Assembly (NCBI RefSeq): GCF_022698145.1
Contig: NZ_JALDAX010000001.1
Location: forward strand, 434,001 to 498,000
Reading direction: 5' to 3'
Length of the DNA stretch: 64,000 nucleotides
DNA from: Streptomyces spinosisporus
GTDB lineage: Bacteria > Actinomycetota > Actinomycetes > Streptomycetales > Streptomycetaceae
The stretch's first letter is position 1. Each line of letters begins with the position of its first letter. The position numbers were made by a program, and so were the translations under genes. Below, in pieces: positions 26,876-36,605 of this stretch. The notes under the pieces were generated by a model. The model worked only from the letters and a program-made list of their open reading frames with translations, had not been told where the DNA came from and ran no database searches.

Positions 26876-27502
26876 TCACGAGGACCGCGCCGTGCGGTAG
26901 AGGTGATCCAGCGCCGACACGGTCGCGGCGTCGCTGCCCGCCAGGAAGGGCGAGGTGCGGAAACGGCCGCCCACGACCACGGTCGGCTCCTCGACCACCT
27001 GGTAGCGCTCACGGAGCGCGGGCGCCGCCTTCACGGCGTCCGTGACCGCCCTGGACCGGTAGGCGCCGCGTACCGCGTCCACATCGAGGCCCTGCCCGGC
27101 GGCCCAGGCCAGGACCTTCTTCTCGGTGGTGAGGCTCTGGTGCCGGTCCCGTACGGCGCGGAAGACCGCGAGCGCCTCACGCTCCGCGAGACCGAGCCGG
27201 TCCAGGGTGTAGAACAGGCGGGCGTAGGCGAGTTGGTCGGGCTGGTCCGGCCAGGCCGCGGGGATGCGGACCACCTTCACCGCGGGGTGCTGCCGTGCCG
27301 CCCAGTCCTCCAGCGGCTTCTCGAAGGCGTAGGAGTCCGGGCAGTCGTACCAGAACACCTCCACCACCTGGCGGGCGTCCACGCCGGACACCGGGTGCTT
27401 GAGCCGGACGTACTGCTCGCCCTCCTTCGGATCGCCCGGGGCGGCTCCGAGCAGGCAGGTCAGGACGGCCGTCAGCGCGAGCAGGCGCAGGGGTCTTTTC
27501 AT
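26876..27502 (-). CDS. DsbA-like secreted thioredoxin-fold protein lacking the second active-site Cys
   Basis: Protein of 208 residues with a signal sequence (MKRPLRLLALTAVLTCLLGA) and a DsbA fold. The active-site region reads VEVFWYDCPDSYAFEKPL, where typical DsbA has CPHC: Cys54 is kept but the fourth position is Ser57. The cis-proline loop (VEEPTVVVGGRF) and the helical insert are kept. It could act as an isomerase-like or substrate-trapping protein rather than a thiol oxidase. ATG 27502 is chosen; upstream GTGs exist at 27511 and 27547. No DsbB/VKOR partner is adjacent. Confidence 0.8.
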   Translation of the reverse strand: MKRPLRLLALTAVLTCLLGAAPGDPKEGEQYVRLKHPVSGVDARQVVEVFWYDCPDSYAFEKPLEDWAARQHPAVKVVRIPAAWPDQPDQLAYARLFYTLDRLGLAEREALAVFRAVRDRHQSLTTEKKVLAWAAGQGLDVDAVRGAYRSRAVTDAVKAAPALRERYQVVEEPTVVVGGRFRTSPFLAGSDAATVSALDHLYRTARSS

Positions 27503-27610
27503 GGCGGTCACCCTGACGCCCGCCGTCCCCGGACACCCGGGTGACACACGCGAGGTCCCTCGATCGGCCGCGGCACCGGACCGCTCGGAGCCGGCCTGCC
27601 GCCGCCGTTC

Positions 27611-28750
27611 TCAGAGCCAGCCCCGCCGTTTGAAGATCAGATACAGGCTGAAGCAGACCACGCCCATCAGACCGATGGCGAAGGGATAGCCGAAGGTCCA
27701 GCTCAGCTCGGGCATGTGCTGGAAGTTCATGCCGTAGATCGTGCCCACCAGCGTCGGCGCGAACAGAATGGCCGCCCACGACGAGATCCGTTTGATCTCC
27801 TCGTTCTGCTCGAAGCCCGCCTGCGCCAGCGCCCGCATCTCCGCGTTCTGCTGCTGGGTGACCAGGGTCGCGTTCACCGTGAGGATCTCGGTGAGGGCCT
27901 GCCGGAAGCCGTCGACGCGCTCGCTGGTGTGCGTGACATGGTCGGCGACGTCCCGCAGATAGCGCTGCAGCTCCTCGTCCGTGCCGTACTTGGAGAACCC
28001 GGCGATCAGGCCGTGCAGCATGCCGACCAGGGGGCGGGTGGCGCGCTGGAACTCGACCATCTCGCGGGAGAGTTCATAGATGCGGCGGGAGACCTCGGGG
28101 TCGCCGCGGAAAACCTCGGTCTCGATCTCGTCGATGTCGTTCTGGACGCCGGCGACGACCGGGGCGTACCCGTCGACGACCGCGTCGAGGATGGCGTACA
28201 GCACCGCCTCCGGGCCCAGTTTCAGCAGCTCCGTGGACTCCTCCATGCGGTGGCGGACCGCGGAGAGGTCGGGGGCCGCTCCATGGCGCACCGTGATGAC
28301 GAAGTCGGGCCCCACGAACACATGCAGCTCGCCGAAGTCGACCTCCTCCGGGGCGTCGAGGTAGCGGGCCGCCCGCAGCACGACGAACAGGGTCTCGCCG
28401 TAGCGCTCCAGCTTCGGGCGCTGATGCGCCTCCATGGCGTCCTCGACCGCCAGCTGGTGCAGATCGAACTCCGCGGCCAGGGAAAGGAGTTCACCCTCGG
28501 TGGGGCGGGCGAGACCGATCCACGCCATTCCGGATGGCTCCTCGCGCAGTTCGCGGAAGGTGTCGGCGAGGGTGGCCGGGGAGGAGACGCGCACGCCGTC
28601 GCGGTACAGCGCCGCCTGGACGACGCTGGCCACCTCCGTCGGTTCCACGGGCGCCGGATCGGTCGTCCGCGCGGGCGTCGTCGGCGCGGGTGGCTGCGGC
28701 GGGGTCAGTGCGCGGCGCCAGACGGACTTCCTCGCGTTGTCGGCGGCCAT
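27611..28750 (-). CDS. corA: CorA-type magnesium/cobalt transporter
   Basis: Channel subunit of 379 residues. A long cytoplasmic alpha/beta domain is followed by the stalk helix and two C-terminal membrane helices (ISSWAAILFAPTLVGTI and IGLMGVVCFSLYLIF), separated by the signature YGMNF and an acidic loop. This is the diagnostic GMN architecture. The short basic C-terminal tail (KRRGWL) is also typical. It is divergent from the AlkZ-like gene. Confidence 0.93.
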   Translation of the reverse strand: MAADNARKSVWRRALTPPQPPAPTTPARTTDPAPVEPTEVASVVQAALYRDGVRVSSPATLADTFRELREEPSGMAWIGLARPTEGELLSLAAEFDLHQLAVEDAMEAHQRPKLERYGETLFVVLRAARYLDAPEEVDFGELHVFVGPDFVITVRHGAAPDLSAVRHRMEESTELLKLGPEAVLYAILDAVVDGYAPVVAGVQNDIDEIETEVFRGDPEVSRRIYELSREMVEFQRATRPLVGMLHGLIAGFSKYGTDEELQRYLRDVADHVTHTSERVDGFRQALTEILTVNATLVTQQQNAEMRALAQAGFEQNEEIKRISSWAAILFAPTLVGTIYGMNFQHMPELSWTFGYPFAIGLMGVVCFSLYLIFKRRGWL

Positions 28751-28938
28751 CGGGGCACCTCCCGCTCATGGGGGAGGGCGCATCGGCTCGGCGTGCGGCC
28801 GCCTCCCGGGTCCTGCCTGCGGCTGGCGTGATCCCGGGCAGGATATACGGGGCGTATGACGGCCGGAGGAGCCGTGGCCGCGGTGCCCGGTGGGAGTTGC
28901 GGACAGCAGGTGTCCGCAAGCGCCGCTACCTTCGGAGC

Positions 28939-30060
28939 ATGACGAAGCGGAGCAGGCCGAAGACGACGTCCGCGACGAGCCCCGTGCTCGGCACGCGCGA
29001 GCTCAACCGCGCCACACTCGAACGGCAGTTGCTGCTGCGCCGCTCGCCGCTCGGTGCCGAGGCCGCCGTCGCGCATCTGCTCGGGCTCCAGGCGCAGAAC
29101 GTCAAACCGCCCTACTACGCGCTCGCCGCCCGCCTCGACGGCTTCCGGCCCGAGCAGCTGTCCACGCTGATGGCGGACCGGGACGTCGTCCGCATCGTCA
29201 CCATGCGCTCGACCATCCACACCCACACCGCCGACGACTGCCTCACCCTGCGCCCCCTCGTCCAGCCGGCCCGCGACCGCGAACTGACCAACTTCCGCAA
29301 GGGACTTGCCGGCGTCGACCTGGACCGGCTGGCCCGGCTCGCGCGGGAGCTGGTCGAGGCCGAGCCGCGCACGATGAAGGAGCTGCGCGAGGCCCTGCTC
29401 GCCGAGTGGCCGGACGCCGACCCGCAGTCCCTCGGCGTCGCCGCGCGCTGCCGGCTGCCGCTCGTCCAGGTCACCCCGCGCGGACTGTGGGGCCGCAGCG
29501 GGCAGGTCGCCCTGACCACCGCCGAGCACTGGCTGGGCCGCTCCGCCGGACCGGCGCCGAGCCCGGACGCCACCGTGCTGCGCTATCTGGCCGCCTTCGG
29601 TCCCGCCTCCGTCAAGGACATGCAGACCTGGGCGGGTCTGACCCGGCTGCGCGAGGCCTTCGAGCGGCTGCGCCCCGAACTGGTCACCTTCCGTGACGAC
29701 AACGGCGTCGAGCTCTTCGACCTGCCGGACGCGCCCCGCCCCGACGCGGACACCCCGGCCCCGCCGCGCTTCCTGCCCGAGTTCGACAACCTGCTCCTCT
29801 CCCACGCCGACCGCACCCGGGTCGTGCCCGCCGAGTACCGGGGCCGCAGCTGGGTGGGCAACATGGTGTACCGCACCTTCCTCGTCGACGGCTTCCTGGC
29901 CGGGGTGTGGAAGCTGGTCGACGACGCCCTGGTCATCGAGCCCTTCGGCAGGCTCGGCAAGGGGGCGCGGGAGGAACTGGTACAGGAGGGCGAGCGGATG
30001 CTGACGGCCATGCATCCGGAGTCGTCGTACGACATCCGGTTCGGGACGGTGATCACATGA
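28939..30060 (+). CDS. winged-helix DNA-binding protein, AlkZ/HTH_42 DNA glycosylase family
   Basis: Protein of 373 residues in the HTH_42 superfamily. It carries the QxQ motif (LLGLQAQNVKPPYYALAARL) that in AlkZ forms the catalytic element for unhooking DNA crosslinks or removing alkylated bases. The stretch MRSTIHTHTADDCLTLRPLV and the C-terminal FDNLLLSHADRTRVV are family landmarks. The activity of this subgroup is not established, so DNA repair is an inference. The start is ATG 28939 after TTCGGAGC. Confidence 0.8.
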   Translation: MTKRSRPKTTSATSPVLGTRELNRATLERQLLLRRSPLGAEAAVAHLLGLQAQNVKPPYYALAARLDGFRPEQLSTLMADRDVVRIVTMRSTIHTHTADDCLTLRPLVQPARDRELTNFRKGLAGVDLDRLARLARELVEAEPRTMKELREALLAEWPDADPQSLGVAARCRLPLVQVTPRGLWGRSGQVALTTAEHWLGRSAGPAPSPDATVLRYLAAFGPASVKDMQTWAGLTRLREAFERLRPELVTFRDDNGVELFDLPDAPRPDADTPAPPRFLPEFDNLLLSHADRTRVVPAEYRGRSWVGNMVYRTFLVDGFLAGVWKLVDDALVIEPFGRLGKGAREELVQEGERMLTAMHPESSYDIRFGTVIT

Positions 30061-30101
30061 CTCGGTCGGACCCGAAGGTCATGAACGGGCACGCACGACT
30101 C

Positions 30102-30749
30102 TCAGTCCGCCCGCCCCGTCACCGCCACCGTCACCCCCAGCCCGATCATGGTGAAGCCTCCCGCGCCGCCGATCAGTGACAGACGGCGGTCGGAGCGGGC
30201 GAACCAGGCGCGGGCCGCCGAGGCGGTCAGGCCCCAGAGGGTGTCCGTGACGAGGCCGATCGTGATGGGGACCAGCCCCAACAGGAGCATCTGCACCGGG
30301 ACATGGCCCGCCGAGTGGTCGACGAACTGAGGGAGTACGGCGGCGAAGAACACGACCCCCTTGGGGTTGGTGACCCCCACCAGGACCCCGTCGAGGACGG
30401 TCCGCAGATCGCCGCGCGCGGGCCGCACCTGCCGGGTGCCGATCATCGACGCCTTCAGCTCCTTGCGGTGCCGGAACGCCTGCACGCCCAGATACACGAG
30501 ATAGGCCGCGCCCGCCAGCTTCACCGCCAGATAGACCGTCACGGAGCGCTCCACCAGCGAACCGATGCCGACCGCGACCGCCACCACCAGCAGATACGAG
30601 CCGAAGACATTGCCGACCGCGGTCGCCACCGCGGTGCGGCGGCCGTGGGCGAGCGCCCTGCCGATGACGAAGAGCACGCTGGGCCCGGGGATCACGATCA
30701 CCAGCAGGGACATCGCCGCGAAGGCGAGGAAACGGTCCGTGGACACCAT
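30102..30749 (-). CDS. LysE-family amino acid exporter
   Basis: Membrane exporter of 215 residues with about six hydrophobic segments. The LysE/RhtB signature is near the start (LVIVIPGPSVLFVIGRALAHG), with GVTNPKGVVFFAAVLPQF in the middle. ATG 30749 has GGGAG 8 bases upstream; 30764 is also possible. It is divergent from a LysR regulator 94 bases away, the classical arrangement for regulated LysE-type exporters. The substrate is unknown. Confidence 0.88.
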   Translation of the reverse strand: MVSTDRFLAFAAMSLLVIVIPGPSVLFVIGRALAHGRRTAVATAVGNVFGSYLLVVAVAVGIGSLVERSVTVYLAVKLAGAAYLVYLGVQAFRHRKELKASMIGTRQVRPARGDLRTVLDGVLVGVTNPKGVVFFAAVLPQFVDHSAGHVPVQMLLLGLVPITIGLVTDTLWGLTASAARAWFARSDRRLSLIGGAGGFTMIGLGVTVAVTGRAD

Positions 30750-30842
30750 GCCAATCACTCCCATCGGCCGCTCATTCAAACAGCGCCCGACCGGTTCCCT
30801 CCAGAGACTGTTGCGAAGGCGACAAGCCCTACAGTCGACCCC

Positions 30843-31709
30843 ATGGAACTGAGGCAGCTCGGTTACTTCGTGGCCGTGGCCGAGGAGCTGCACTTCGGGC
30901 GGGCGGCCGAGCGGCTGCACATCGTGCAGTCGGCGGTGAGCATGCAGATACAGCGTCTGGAACGGGAGTTGGGGGCCGAGCTGTTCGACCGCACACCGCG
31001 CCGGGTGCGGCTCACGGCGGCCGGTGAGCGGCTGCTGCCCAAGGCGCGGGCGGTGCTGGCCGCGGCCGAGGAGGCGCGGGCCGCCGTCACCCCGGCGCCG
31101 GGCCTGCGCATCGGCACCGGTGCGGGACTCGGCACGCATCTCGACCGGGTCCTCGCCGCCTTCGCGCGCCGTGCGCCGGACGTGCCCGTCGAGCTGTTCG
31201 AACTGCCCGCCCGTGAGCGGCTGGCCCGGGTCGCGGGCGGCCGGCTCGACGCCGCGTTCGTCCGGGCGGTCGACCCGGTGCCGGGCGTACGCGTACTGCC
31301 CCTGTGGCCCGACCCCCTGCTGGCGGCGCTCCCGGCCGGGCATCCGCTCGCCGCGCGCGAGGAGGTCGGCATCGCGGAACTGGCCCGGCTGCCCCTGAGC
31401 CTGACCGAGCGGAGCAACAACCCGCCCCTGGTCGACCTGGTCGTCGGCGCCTGCCGCGAGGCCGGCTTCGAGCCGCTGCCGGGACCGGCGGGCGGTTCCC
31501 TGCGGGACACCCTCGCCGCCATCGGCGTCCGGCCGCTGTGGACCGTCGTCCACGCCTCCCACGCGCGCGTGCTGCACAGCCCCCGTGTCGCCTTCGTACC
31601 GTTCAGCCCACCCGGCCTCGCCCTGCCGACGGGCCTCGCCGTCCCCACCGCCGCCCCGCCCCCGCATGTACGGACCCTGCTGCTCGCCTGCCGCGATCAC
31701 GAGAACTGA
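30843..31709 (+). CDS. LysR-family transcriptional regulator
   Basis: Regulator of 288 residues. The N-terminal LysR helix-turn-helix (MELRQLGYFVAVAEELHFGR, AAERLHIVQSAVSMQIQRLE) is followed by a two-lobed effector domain. It is divergent from the LysE-type exporter and most likely controls it in response to the exported compound. A strong terminator follows. Confidence 0.92.
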   Translation: MELRQLGYFVAVAEELHFGRAAERLHIVQSAVSMQIQRLERELGAELFDRTPRRVRLTAAGERLLPKARAVLAAAEEARAAVTPAPGLRIGTGAGLGTHLDRVLAAFARRAPDVPVELFELPARERLARVAGGRLDAAFVRAVDPVPGVRVLPLWPDPLLAALPAGHPLAAREEVGIAELARLPLSLTERSNNPPLVDLVVGACREAGFEPLPGPAGGSLRDTLAAIGVRPLWTVVHASHARVLHSPRVAFVPFSPPGLALPTGLAVPTAAPPPHVRTLLLACRDHEN

Positions 31710-31737
31710 CCGCGCGCAACTGACCGCGCGCATTGGA

Positions 31738-31782
31738 AAGGGGGCGCTGCGGGCTGCTCGTGGAAGCCCGCAACGCCCCCTT
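31738..31782 (+). terminator. strong terminator after the LysR gene
   Basis: A stem of 17 base pairs with one mismatch (31738-31755 with 31765-31782), a 9-base loop and a T-containing tail TTGTCTCTC. It may also end the convergent trypsin transcript, whose stop is at 31820. Confidence 0.9.
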
Positions 31783-31819
31783 GTCTCTCACCTGAGGGGT
31801 GCTCAGGAGATCTGCCGGA

Positions 31820-32611
31820 TCACGAGCCGATCTGCTCGGCCACCAGATCCGAGAAGGTGGTCAGCCGGGTGTAGACACCCGGGTAACCCGCCTCCGCGCA
31901 CCCTTCGCCCCAGGAAGTGATCCCTGCCAGGACGCCCCCGATGAGCAGGGGACCGCCGCTGTCGCCCTGGCAGGTGTCCACGCCGCCGGAGGAGTATCCG
32001 GCGCACACCATGTCGGACTGGACGAAGTCCGAACCGTAGGAGTTCTTGCAGCTGGAGTCGGCCACGATCGGCACGGTCGCGGTCCGCAGCTGGTTGGAGG
32101 AGCTGCCGTTCTCCGAGGTGGTGCCCCAGCCGAGGATGCGGGCGGTGGTGCCGGACGCGTAGACGGAGGTGTCCGAGGACTTGACGTACGACGCCGTCGT
32201 GTACGGCATCGACGTCGACAGCGTCAGGACCGCCACGTCGTCCCCGTTGGTGGCGTCGGTGTAGTCCGGGTTCACCCAGATCTTGCTGACCTTGCTGACG
32301 GTGCCGTTCGTGCCGTTCAGATAGGTGCGGCCGCCGACGACCCGCACCCCGCTGGGGCTCTCGCCGGCCATGCAGTGGGCGGCCGTGACCACCTTGGTGG
32401 CCGAGACGAGGGTGCCGCCGCAGAACTGGTTCTGCGAGGCGTCGGTGATCTGCATGACGAACGGGTAGGCCGTTGTGGTGGTTGTGGTGCCGCCCACGAT
32501 GGGCTGGGGCGCGGCTGCCGCGGACGGCGCGCAGAGCAGTGCGGTGACGGCCGCCGTCGCGGCCGCGGCAGTGACTGCGGCGGTCTTTCTGGCACGGGTT
32601 GACCCGGACAT
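31820..32611 (-). CDS. secreted trypsin-like serine protease (S1 family)
   Basis: Exported protease of 263 residues. The signal peptide (cleaved near PSAAAA) and short propeptide precede the mature start IVGGTTTTTTAYPF, which resembles Streptomyces trypsins. The catalytic triad is complete: His in VTAAHCMAG, Asp in GDDVAVLTL, Ser in CQGDSGGPL. The Asp six residues before the catalytic Ser (VDTCQGDSGG) predicts cleavage after Lys/Arg. Six cysteines can form three disulfides. Confidence 0.95.
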   Translation of the reverse strand: MSGSTRARKTAAVTAAAATAAVTALLCAPSAAAAPQPIVGGTTTTTTAYPFVMQITDASQNQFCGGTLVSATKVVTAAHCMAGESPSGVRVVGGRTYLNGTNGTVSKVSKIWVNPDYTDATNGDDVAVLTLSTSMPYTTASYVKSSDTSVYASGTTARILGWGTTSENGSSSNQLRTATVPIVADSSCKNSYGSDFVQSDMVCAGYSSGGVDTCQGDSGGPLLIGGVLAGITSWGEGCAEAGYPGVYTRLTTFSDLVAEQIGS

Positions 32612-32664
32612 GAGTCTCCTCAGTGGGGGTTGCCGGTGGGGGGTCGCGCGGGTGGGGGTTTAGC

Positions 32665-32690
32665 ACGGGGGTCGCGGGACCGACCCCCGT
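32665..32690 (-). terminator. hairpin between the LAL regulator and the trypsin gene
   Basis: A perfect 10-bp stem (ACGGGGGTCG at 32665-32674 with 32681-32690) and a 6-base loop, 125 bases past the stop of the large LuxR gene and upstream of the trypsin start. It probably insulates the two. Confidence 0.6.
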
Positions 32691-32814
32691 ATGCCCGGGC
32701 GAGCGGCACGCCCTTCACGCTAGGACCCGGAACCCCCGGCTCCCAATGAGGGAACCCCCTAGCGGGCTGGGTGAGGGAAAACCCTCGGTCCGCCTCAGTT
32801 AACCTGGCGCGCCG

Positions 32815-35616
32815 TCACTTCGCGCGCCGTGCCGCCGCCAAACGGACGATGTCCACGCGCGAGCGGATCCCCAGCTTGCGGTAGACCCGGGTCAGGGTCG
32901 CCTCGACCGTCTTGACGCTGATGAACAGGCGCGCGGCGATCTCCCGGTTGGTCGCACCCTCCATGACGAGCGCGGCGACCTGCCGTTCCATCGCGGCCAG
33001 GCCCTCCAGCCCCTCCGACGCGGCAGTGGGGGCGATCGGTTCCATCCGGCTCGCCGCGGCCGCCGCCTCCACCTGACGCACCCAGGGCAGCGCCCGGCAG
33101 CGGCGGAAGAGCCGGGCCGCCTCGTCGTACGACGTCGGCCCGGGTCGGCCGGGCCGCAGCGAGGCCATCGCGAACGCCGCGCGCGCCTCCTCGAGGCCGT
33201 ACCCGAGCTTCGCCAACCGGTCCTGGGCCGAGGTCAGCTGGGCGAGCGCCGCGTCGTGCTCCCCGCGCGCGGCCCGTACCAGCGCCTCGGCCCGGTCGAG
33301 CACGCCGAGCACGCTCTCGCGCCCGAGCCGCAGCGCGTGGGCGCGCGCCCCGTCGAGGAGTCGCTGCGCCTCGTCGATCTCGCCGGTGCGTACGAGGGCC
33401 TCGGCGAGATCGCCGTGCCACCGGCCGCGGGCCGGGTCGGTGATGCCGAGCCCGTGCTCCAGATCGCGCACCCGGCGCAGCGAGCGCACCGCGCCCTCGG
33501 CGTCCCCGGCGACGAGCTGGGCGTGCCCGAGCGCGGTCAGTCCCCGCGAGACATACATCTGGTCGCCGACCTGCTCGGCCTGCTCGACCGCCTCCCGGGC
33601 GAGCGCGAGCGCCCGGTCCGGGTCGCCGCCCGAGGCCTCCGCGAGCGAGTCGAGCACGGCGGACGGTATCTCGCCGATCCCGGAGTCGCGGGCCAGCCGC
33701 ATGCTCTCCCGCGCGAGGTCCAGGGCGCGTCCGCAGTGTCCGGAGCGCAGTTCGGTCTCGGCGAGCAGCCGTACGAAGTGCACCTCGCTCTCGACCATGC
33801 CGCGCCTGCGCACCTCGCGCAGCAGGGCGTTCACGGTGCTGCGGGCCTCGGGCAGCTGGTCGCTCATGATCAGCCAGCGGTAGCGGGTCGCGCCCGCGCC
33901 GTTGTGATGGCACGCCACCTGCGGGTCCTGCGGCTCCTTCAGCGCGCGCTTGATGGTCGCGGGGGCGTCCGGGTGGCCCATCAGGGTCTCGGTCTGCGCC
34001 TGGAAGGCGAGCGCGAGCAGCTCGGTACGGCGGTCGCCGGCCCGGGCGGCGAGTTCCGCCGCGTGCGCCGCCTCCTCCCGGCCCTCCGCGAAGTCGCCCT
34101 CCACGACCAGTCCGCGCCAGGCCAGCTGGTAGTGGACCAGGGCCAGCAGCCGCGGGTCGTCGCCTGCGTCGGCGAGGGCCTGCGGGTAGACGGTGTCGAC
34201 GTCGCCGAGGGCCTGACCGGCCGCCTCGATCACCACCATCCAGGCCCGCACCCGGTCCGCGGCCGCGGTGGCCCGGGTCAGCACGTCCCGGGCGATGTCC
34301 CGGGCGAGGTCCACCTCGCCGGCCGTGATCGCGTCCTCCGCGGCCTGCAACCGGCGCTCGTCGGGGTCGACTTCGCCGTCGGGCGGGGTGTGCCGGGCGG
34401 CGAGCAGCCCGAGCGTCGCGGCGACCGAGGGCGCCCCGCGGTCCCGGGCCAGGGCGGCGGCCTCGGCGAGCCGGGCCGCGGCCTCCGGGTCGGTGCCGGT
34501 GGTCGCGAGGGCGAGATGGCGGGCGCGCTCGATCGGGTCGGAGGCCGCCGTGGACAGCGCGGCGTGCGCGGCACGCCGGTCCTGCGCGGGCGCCTCCGCG
34601 TACAGCGCGGCGGAGACCAGCGGATGCGCGAAGCGTACGGCGGGGCCCTCCGGCTCCGTTGCCAGCAGCCCCAGTTCGGCCGCCCGGGCCGTCTCGGCCT
34701 CGGCGTTGTCGCGGCCCGCCGCGTGCAGCAGGGCCAGGGTGGGGCGGGCACCGGCGCTGGCCACCAGCAGGGTGCGGCGGGCCTCGGCGGAGAGCATCTC
34801 CAGCCGGTTGAGCACCAGGGCGCGCAGCGAGGTGGGCACCGGCAGCGGCTCGCCGGGGCGCGGCGGGGTGGGGTTCTCGGCCAGGGCGCGGCCCAGTTCG
34901 AGGGCGAAGAGCGGATTGCCGCCGCTGGTGCGGTGGATGTCGCGGACCGTGGAGCGGGGCAGGCCGGTGTAGCCGCGGTGGTCGAGGAGGGTGGAGACCT
35001 GGGCGCGGGAGAGCGGGCCGAGCCGTACGGCCAGGGTGTCCGGGGGCGATGCGTTCAGATGGCGGTCGTACTCCTGGCCCTCGGTCCGTACCGCGCACAG
35101 CAGTTGGACCGGGGTGTCGCCCAGGCGGCGGGCTGCGAAGCCGAGGAGCTCCGCGCTCGCGGAGTCCAGCCACTGCAGATCGTCGGCGACGACGAGGACG
35201 GGACCCTCGGCGGCCAGCGCGCGCAGGACCGAGAGCACGGCCAGGCGCAGGGCCAGTCCGTCCCGCTGCAGTGTCGATTCTCCGCGGCCGGTGAGGGCCG
35301 ACTCCAGGGCCGTGCGCTGGGCGGCGGGCAGCCGGTCGGACACCTCGTCCGCCACCAGGCCGAACAGGTCCGCCAGGGCCAGGAAGGGGAGATGGGATTC
35401 GGACTCGGTGGCCGAGCAGCGCAAGACGGTGCGGTCGGCCGTCCCGTATTCGGAGGCCAATGCCCGCAGAGCGGTCGACTTTCCTATTCCGGCGGGGCCG
35501 TGGAGCAGCACACTCCCGCCGCGGCCGAGCTGCTCACGCGCCGCGCCGAACAGCTCCTCCCTGCCGATGACCAGGTCGGAGCGGCATCTGGCAGGCTCCT
35601 TGAAGTCCCCTCGCAC
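32815..35616 (-). CDS. large ATP-binding LuxR (LAL/MalT-like) transcriptional regulator
   Basis: Regulator of 933 residues. The N-terminal ATPase domain has Walker A (GPAGIGKSTALRALA) and Walker B (VLVVADDLQWLD), a long helical TPR-like middle follows, and the C-terminal LuxR helix-turn-helix is clear (AALVMEGATNREIAARLFIS, VKTVEATLTRVYRKLG). LAL proteins switch on antibiotic or carbon-use genes after ligand and ATP binding. GTG 35616 with GGAGGGGAG upstream is preferred over a TTG at 35652. Targets are unknown. Confidence 0.9.
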   Translation of the reverse strand: MRGDFKEPARCRSDLVIGREELFGAAREQLGRGGSVLLHGPAGIGKSTALRALASEYGTADRTVLRCSATESESHLPFLALADLFGLVADEVSDRLPAAQRTALESALTGRGESTLQRDGLALRLAVLSVLRALAAEGPVLVVADDLQWLDSASAELLGFAARRLGDTPVQLLCAVRTEGQEYDRHLNASPPDTLAVRLGPLSRAQVSTLLDHRGYTGLPRSTVRDIHRTSGGNPLFALELGRALAENPTPPRPGEPLPVPTSLRALVLNRLEMLSAEARRTLLVASAGARPTLALLHAAGRDNAEAETARAAELGLLATEPEGPAVRFAHPLVSAALYAEAPAQDRRAAHAALSTAASDPIERARHLALATTGTDPEAAARLAEAAALARDRGAPSVAATLGLLAARHTPPDGEVDPDERRLQAAEDAITAGEVDLARDIARDVLTRATAAADRVRAWMVVIEAAGQALGDVDTVYPQALADAGDDPRLLALVHYQLAWRGLVVEGDFAEGREEAAHAAELAARAGDRRTELLALAFQAQTETLMGHPDAPATIKRALKEPQDPQVACHHNGAGATRYRWLIMSDQLPEARSTVNALLREVRRRGMVESEVHFVRLLAETELRSGHCGRALDLARESMRLARDSGIGEIPSAVLDSLAEASGGDPDRALALAREAVEQAEQVGDQMYVSRGLTALGHAQLVAGDAEGAVRSLRRVRDLEHGLGITDPARGRWHGDLAEALVRTGEIDEAQRLLDGARAHALRLGRESVLGVLDRAEALVRAARGEHDAALAQLTSAQDRLAKLGYGLEEARAAFAMASLRPGRPGPTSYDEAARLFRRCRALPWVRQVEAAAAASRMEPIAPTAASEGLEGLAAMERQVAALVMEGATNREIAARLFISVKTVEATLTRVYRKLGIRSRVDIVRLAAARRAK

Positions 35617-35777
35617 AGGTCCGCTCCCCTCCACGTGTCGTGTCCGGGCCAAATTCTAGGCAATGTCTCTTTGAAATTCGGACGGACGAGGCGGTGAGGG
35701 ATATAACAATGGTGCAGCATATGCCAATTCAAAGAGCGGCTGAATGAATAACCGACCTTGAGCGGGCGGGCCGCGAC

Positions 35778-36605
35778 CTACGGCAGGAGCCCGGTCCGAC
35801 GGGCCGTGGCGACCGCCTCCCCCCGGGTGTGGGCGCCCAGTTTGCGCATCGCCGACCGCAGATAGCTCTTCACCGTCTCCGGCCGCAGACCCAGCCGCTG
35901 CGAGGCCGCGGAGTTGGTGGCTCCGGCCGCGACACAGGCGAGCACGTCCAGCTCCCGGGGGGCCAGCCGCACCGCCCCGCCCGGCGCGTCCGGCGTCAGC
36001 AGCTCGCACGCGTCGAGCAGTTCCGCCCGCAGCGCCGGGTCCGCGATCCGCGGCGCCAGCGCCCGCAGCGCCGCATGCGCCTCCCGCACCTGCTCCCAGG
36101 CGGCGCCCGTCGCCGCGGCAGGTCCCGCCTGGGCGGCCGCCGCCAGGCTCCGCGCCTCGTCCCCGACGGCCAGCGCCTGCTCCACGTCCCGCGCGGCCTC
36201 CATCGCCGCGTCCAGGGTGCGGTCGCCGAGCGGCTCGGCGGTGCGCAGAGCGCCGTACAGCACACCCCGCACCCGGCGTCGTACGACGACCGGCACCGCC
36301 AGGATCGACCGCAGCCCCTCCGTGGCGACCGGGATGTCGTACTCGTGACTGATCTGCCGCGACGAGGAGTAGTCCGTCACGGCGCACGGGCGGGCCAGCG
36401 CCACCGCCCGGCCGCCCAGGCCGTTGCCTGAGCTCACCGGCAGCCCGCTGAGCGCGAGTGTGGCCGTGCCGCTCAGTTCGCTGATGCGCACCTGCTGCCG
36501 TCCCGGGTCCACCAGACCGCCGAAAGCGACCGGGAGCCGGGTGGTACGCCGCAGCCGTGCCAGCGCACTGCGAATCTCGATGGCCCCGGCCGCGTCTGCT
36601 GTCAC
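35778..36605 (-). CDS. GAF-domain LuxR-type regulator
   Basis: Protein of 275 residues. A GAF sensor domain (about residues 25-150, LGGRAVALARPCAVTDYSSS, ILAVPVVVRRRVRGVLYGAL) is linked by an alanine-rich helix to a C-terminal LuxR helix-turn-helix (ELDVLACVAAGATNSAASQR, LRPETVKSYLRSAMRKLG). GTG 36605, 8 bases after AAGGAAAGGG, is chosen; the frame extends to 36665. It is divergent from the acyl-CoA synthetase operon, so it is probably its regulator. Confidence 0.87.
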   Translation of the reverse strand: MTADAAGAIEIRSALARLRRTTRLPVAFGGLVDPGRQQVRISELSGTATLALSGLPVSSGNGLGGRAVALARPCAVTDYSSSRQISHEYDIPVATEGLRSILAVPVVVRRRVRGVLYGALRTAEPLGDRTLDAAMEAARDVEQALAVGDEARSLAAAAQAGPAAATGAAWEQVREAHAALRALAPRIADPALRAELLDACELLTPDAPGGAVRLAPRELDVLACVAAGATNSAASQRLGLRPETVKSYLRSAMRKLGAHTRGEAVATARRTGLLP

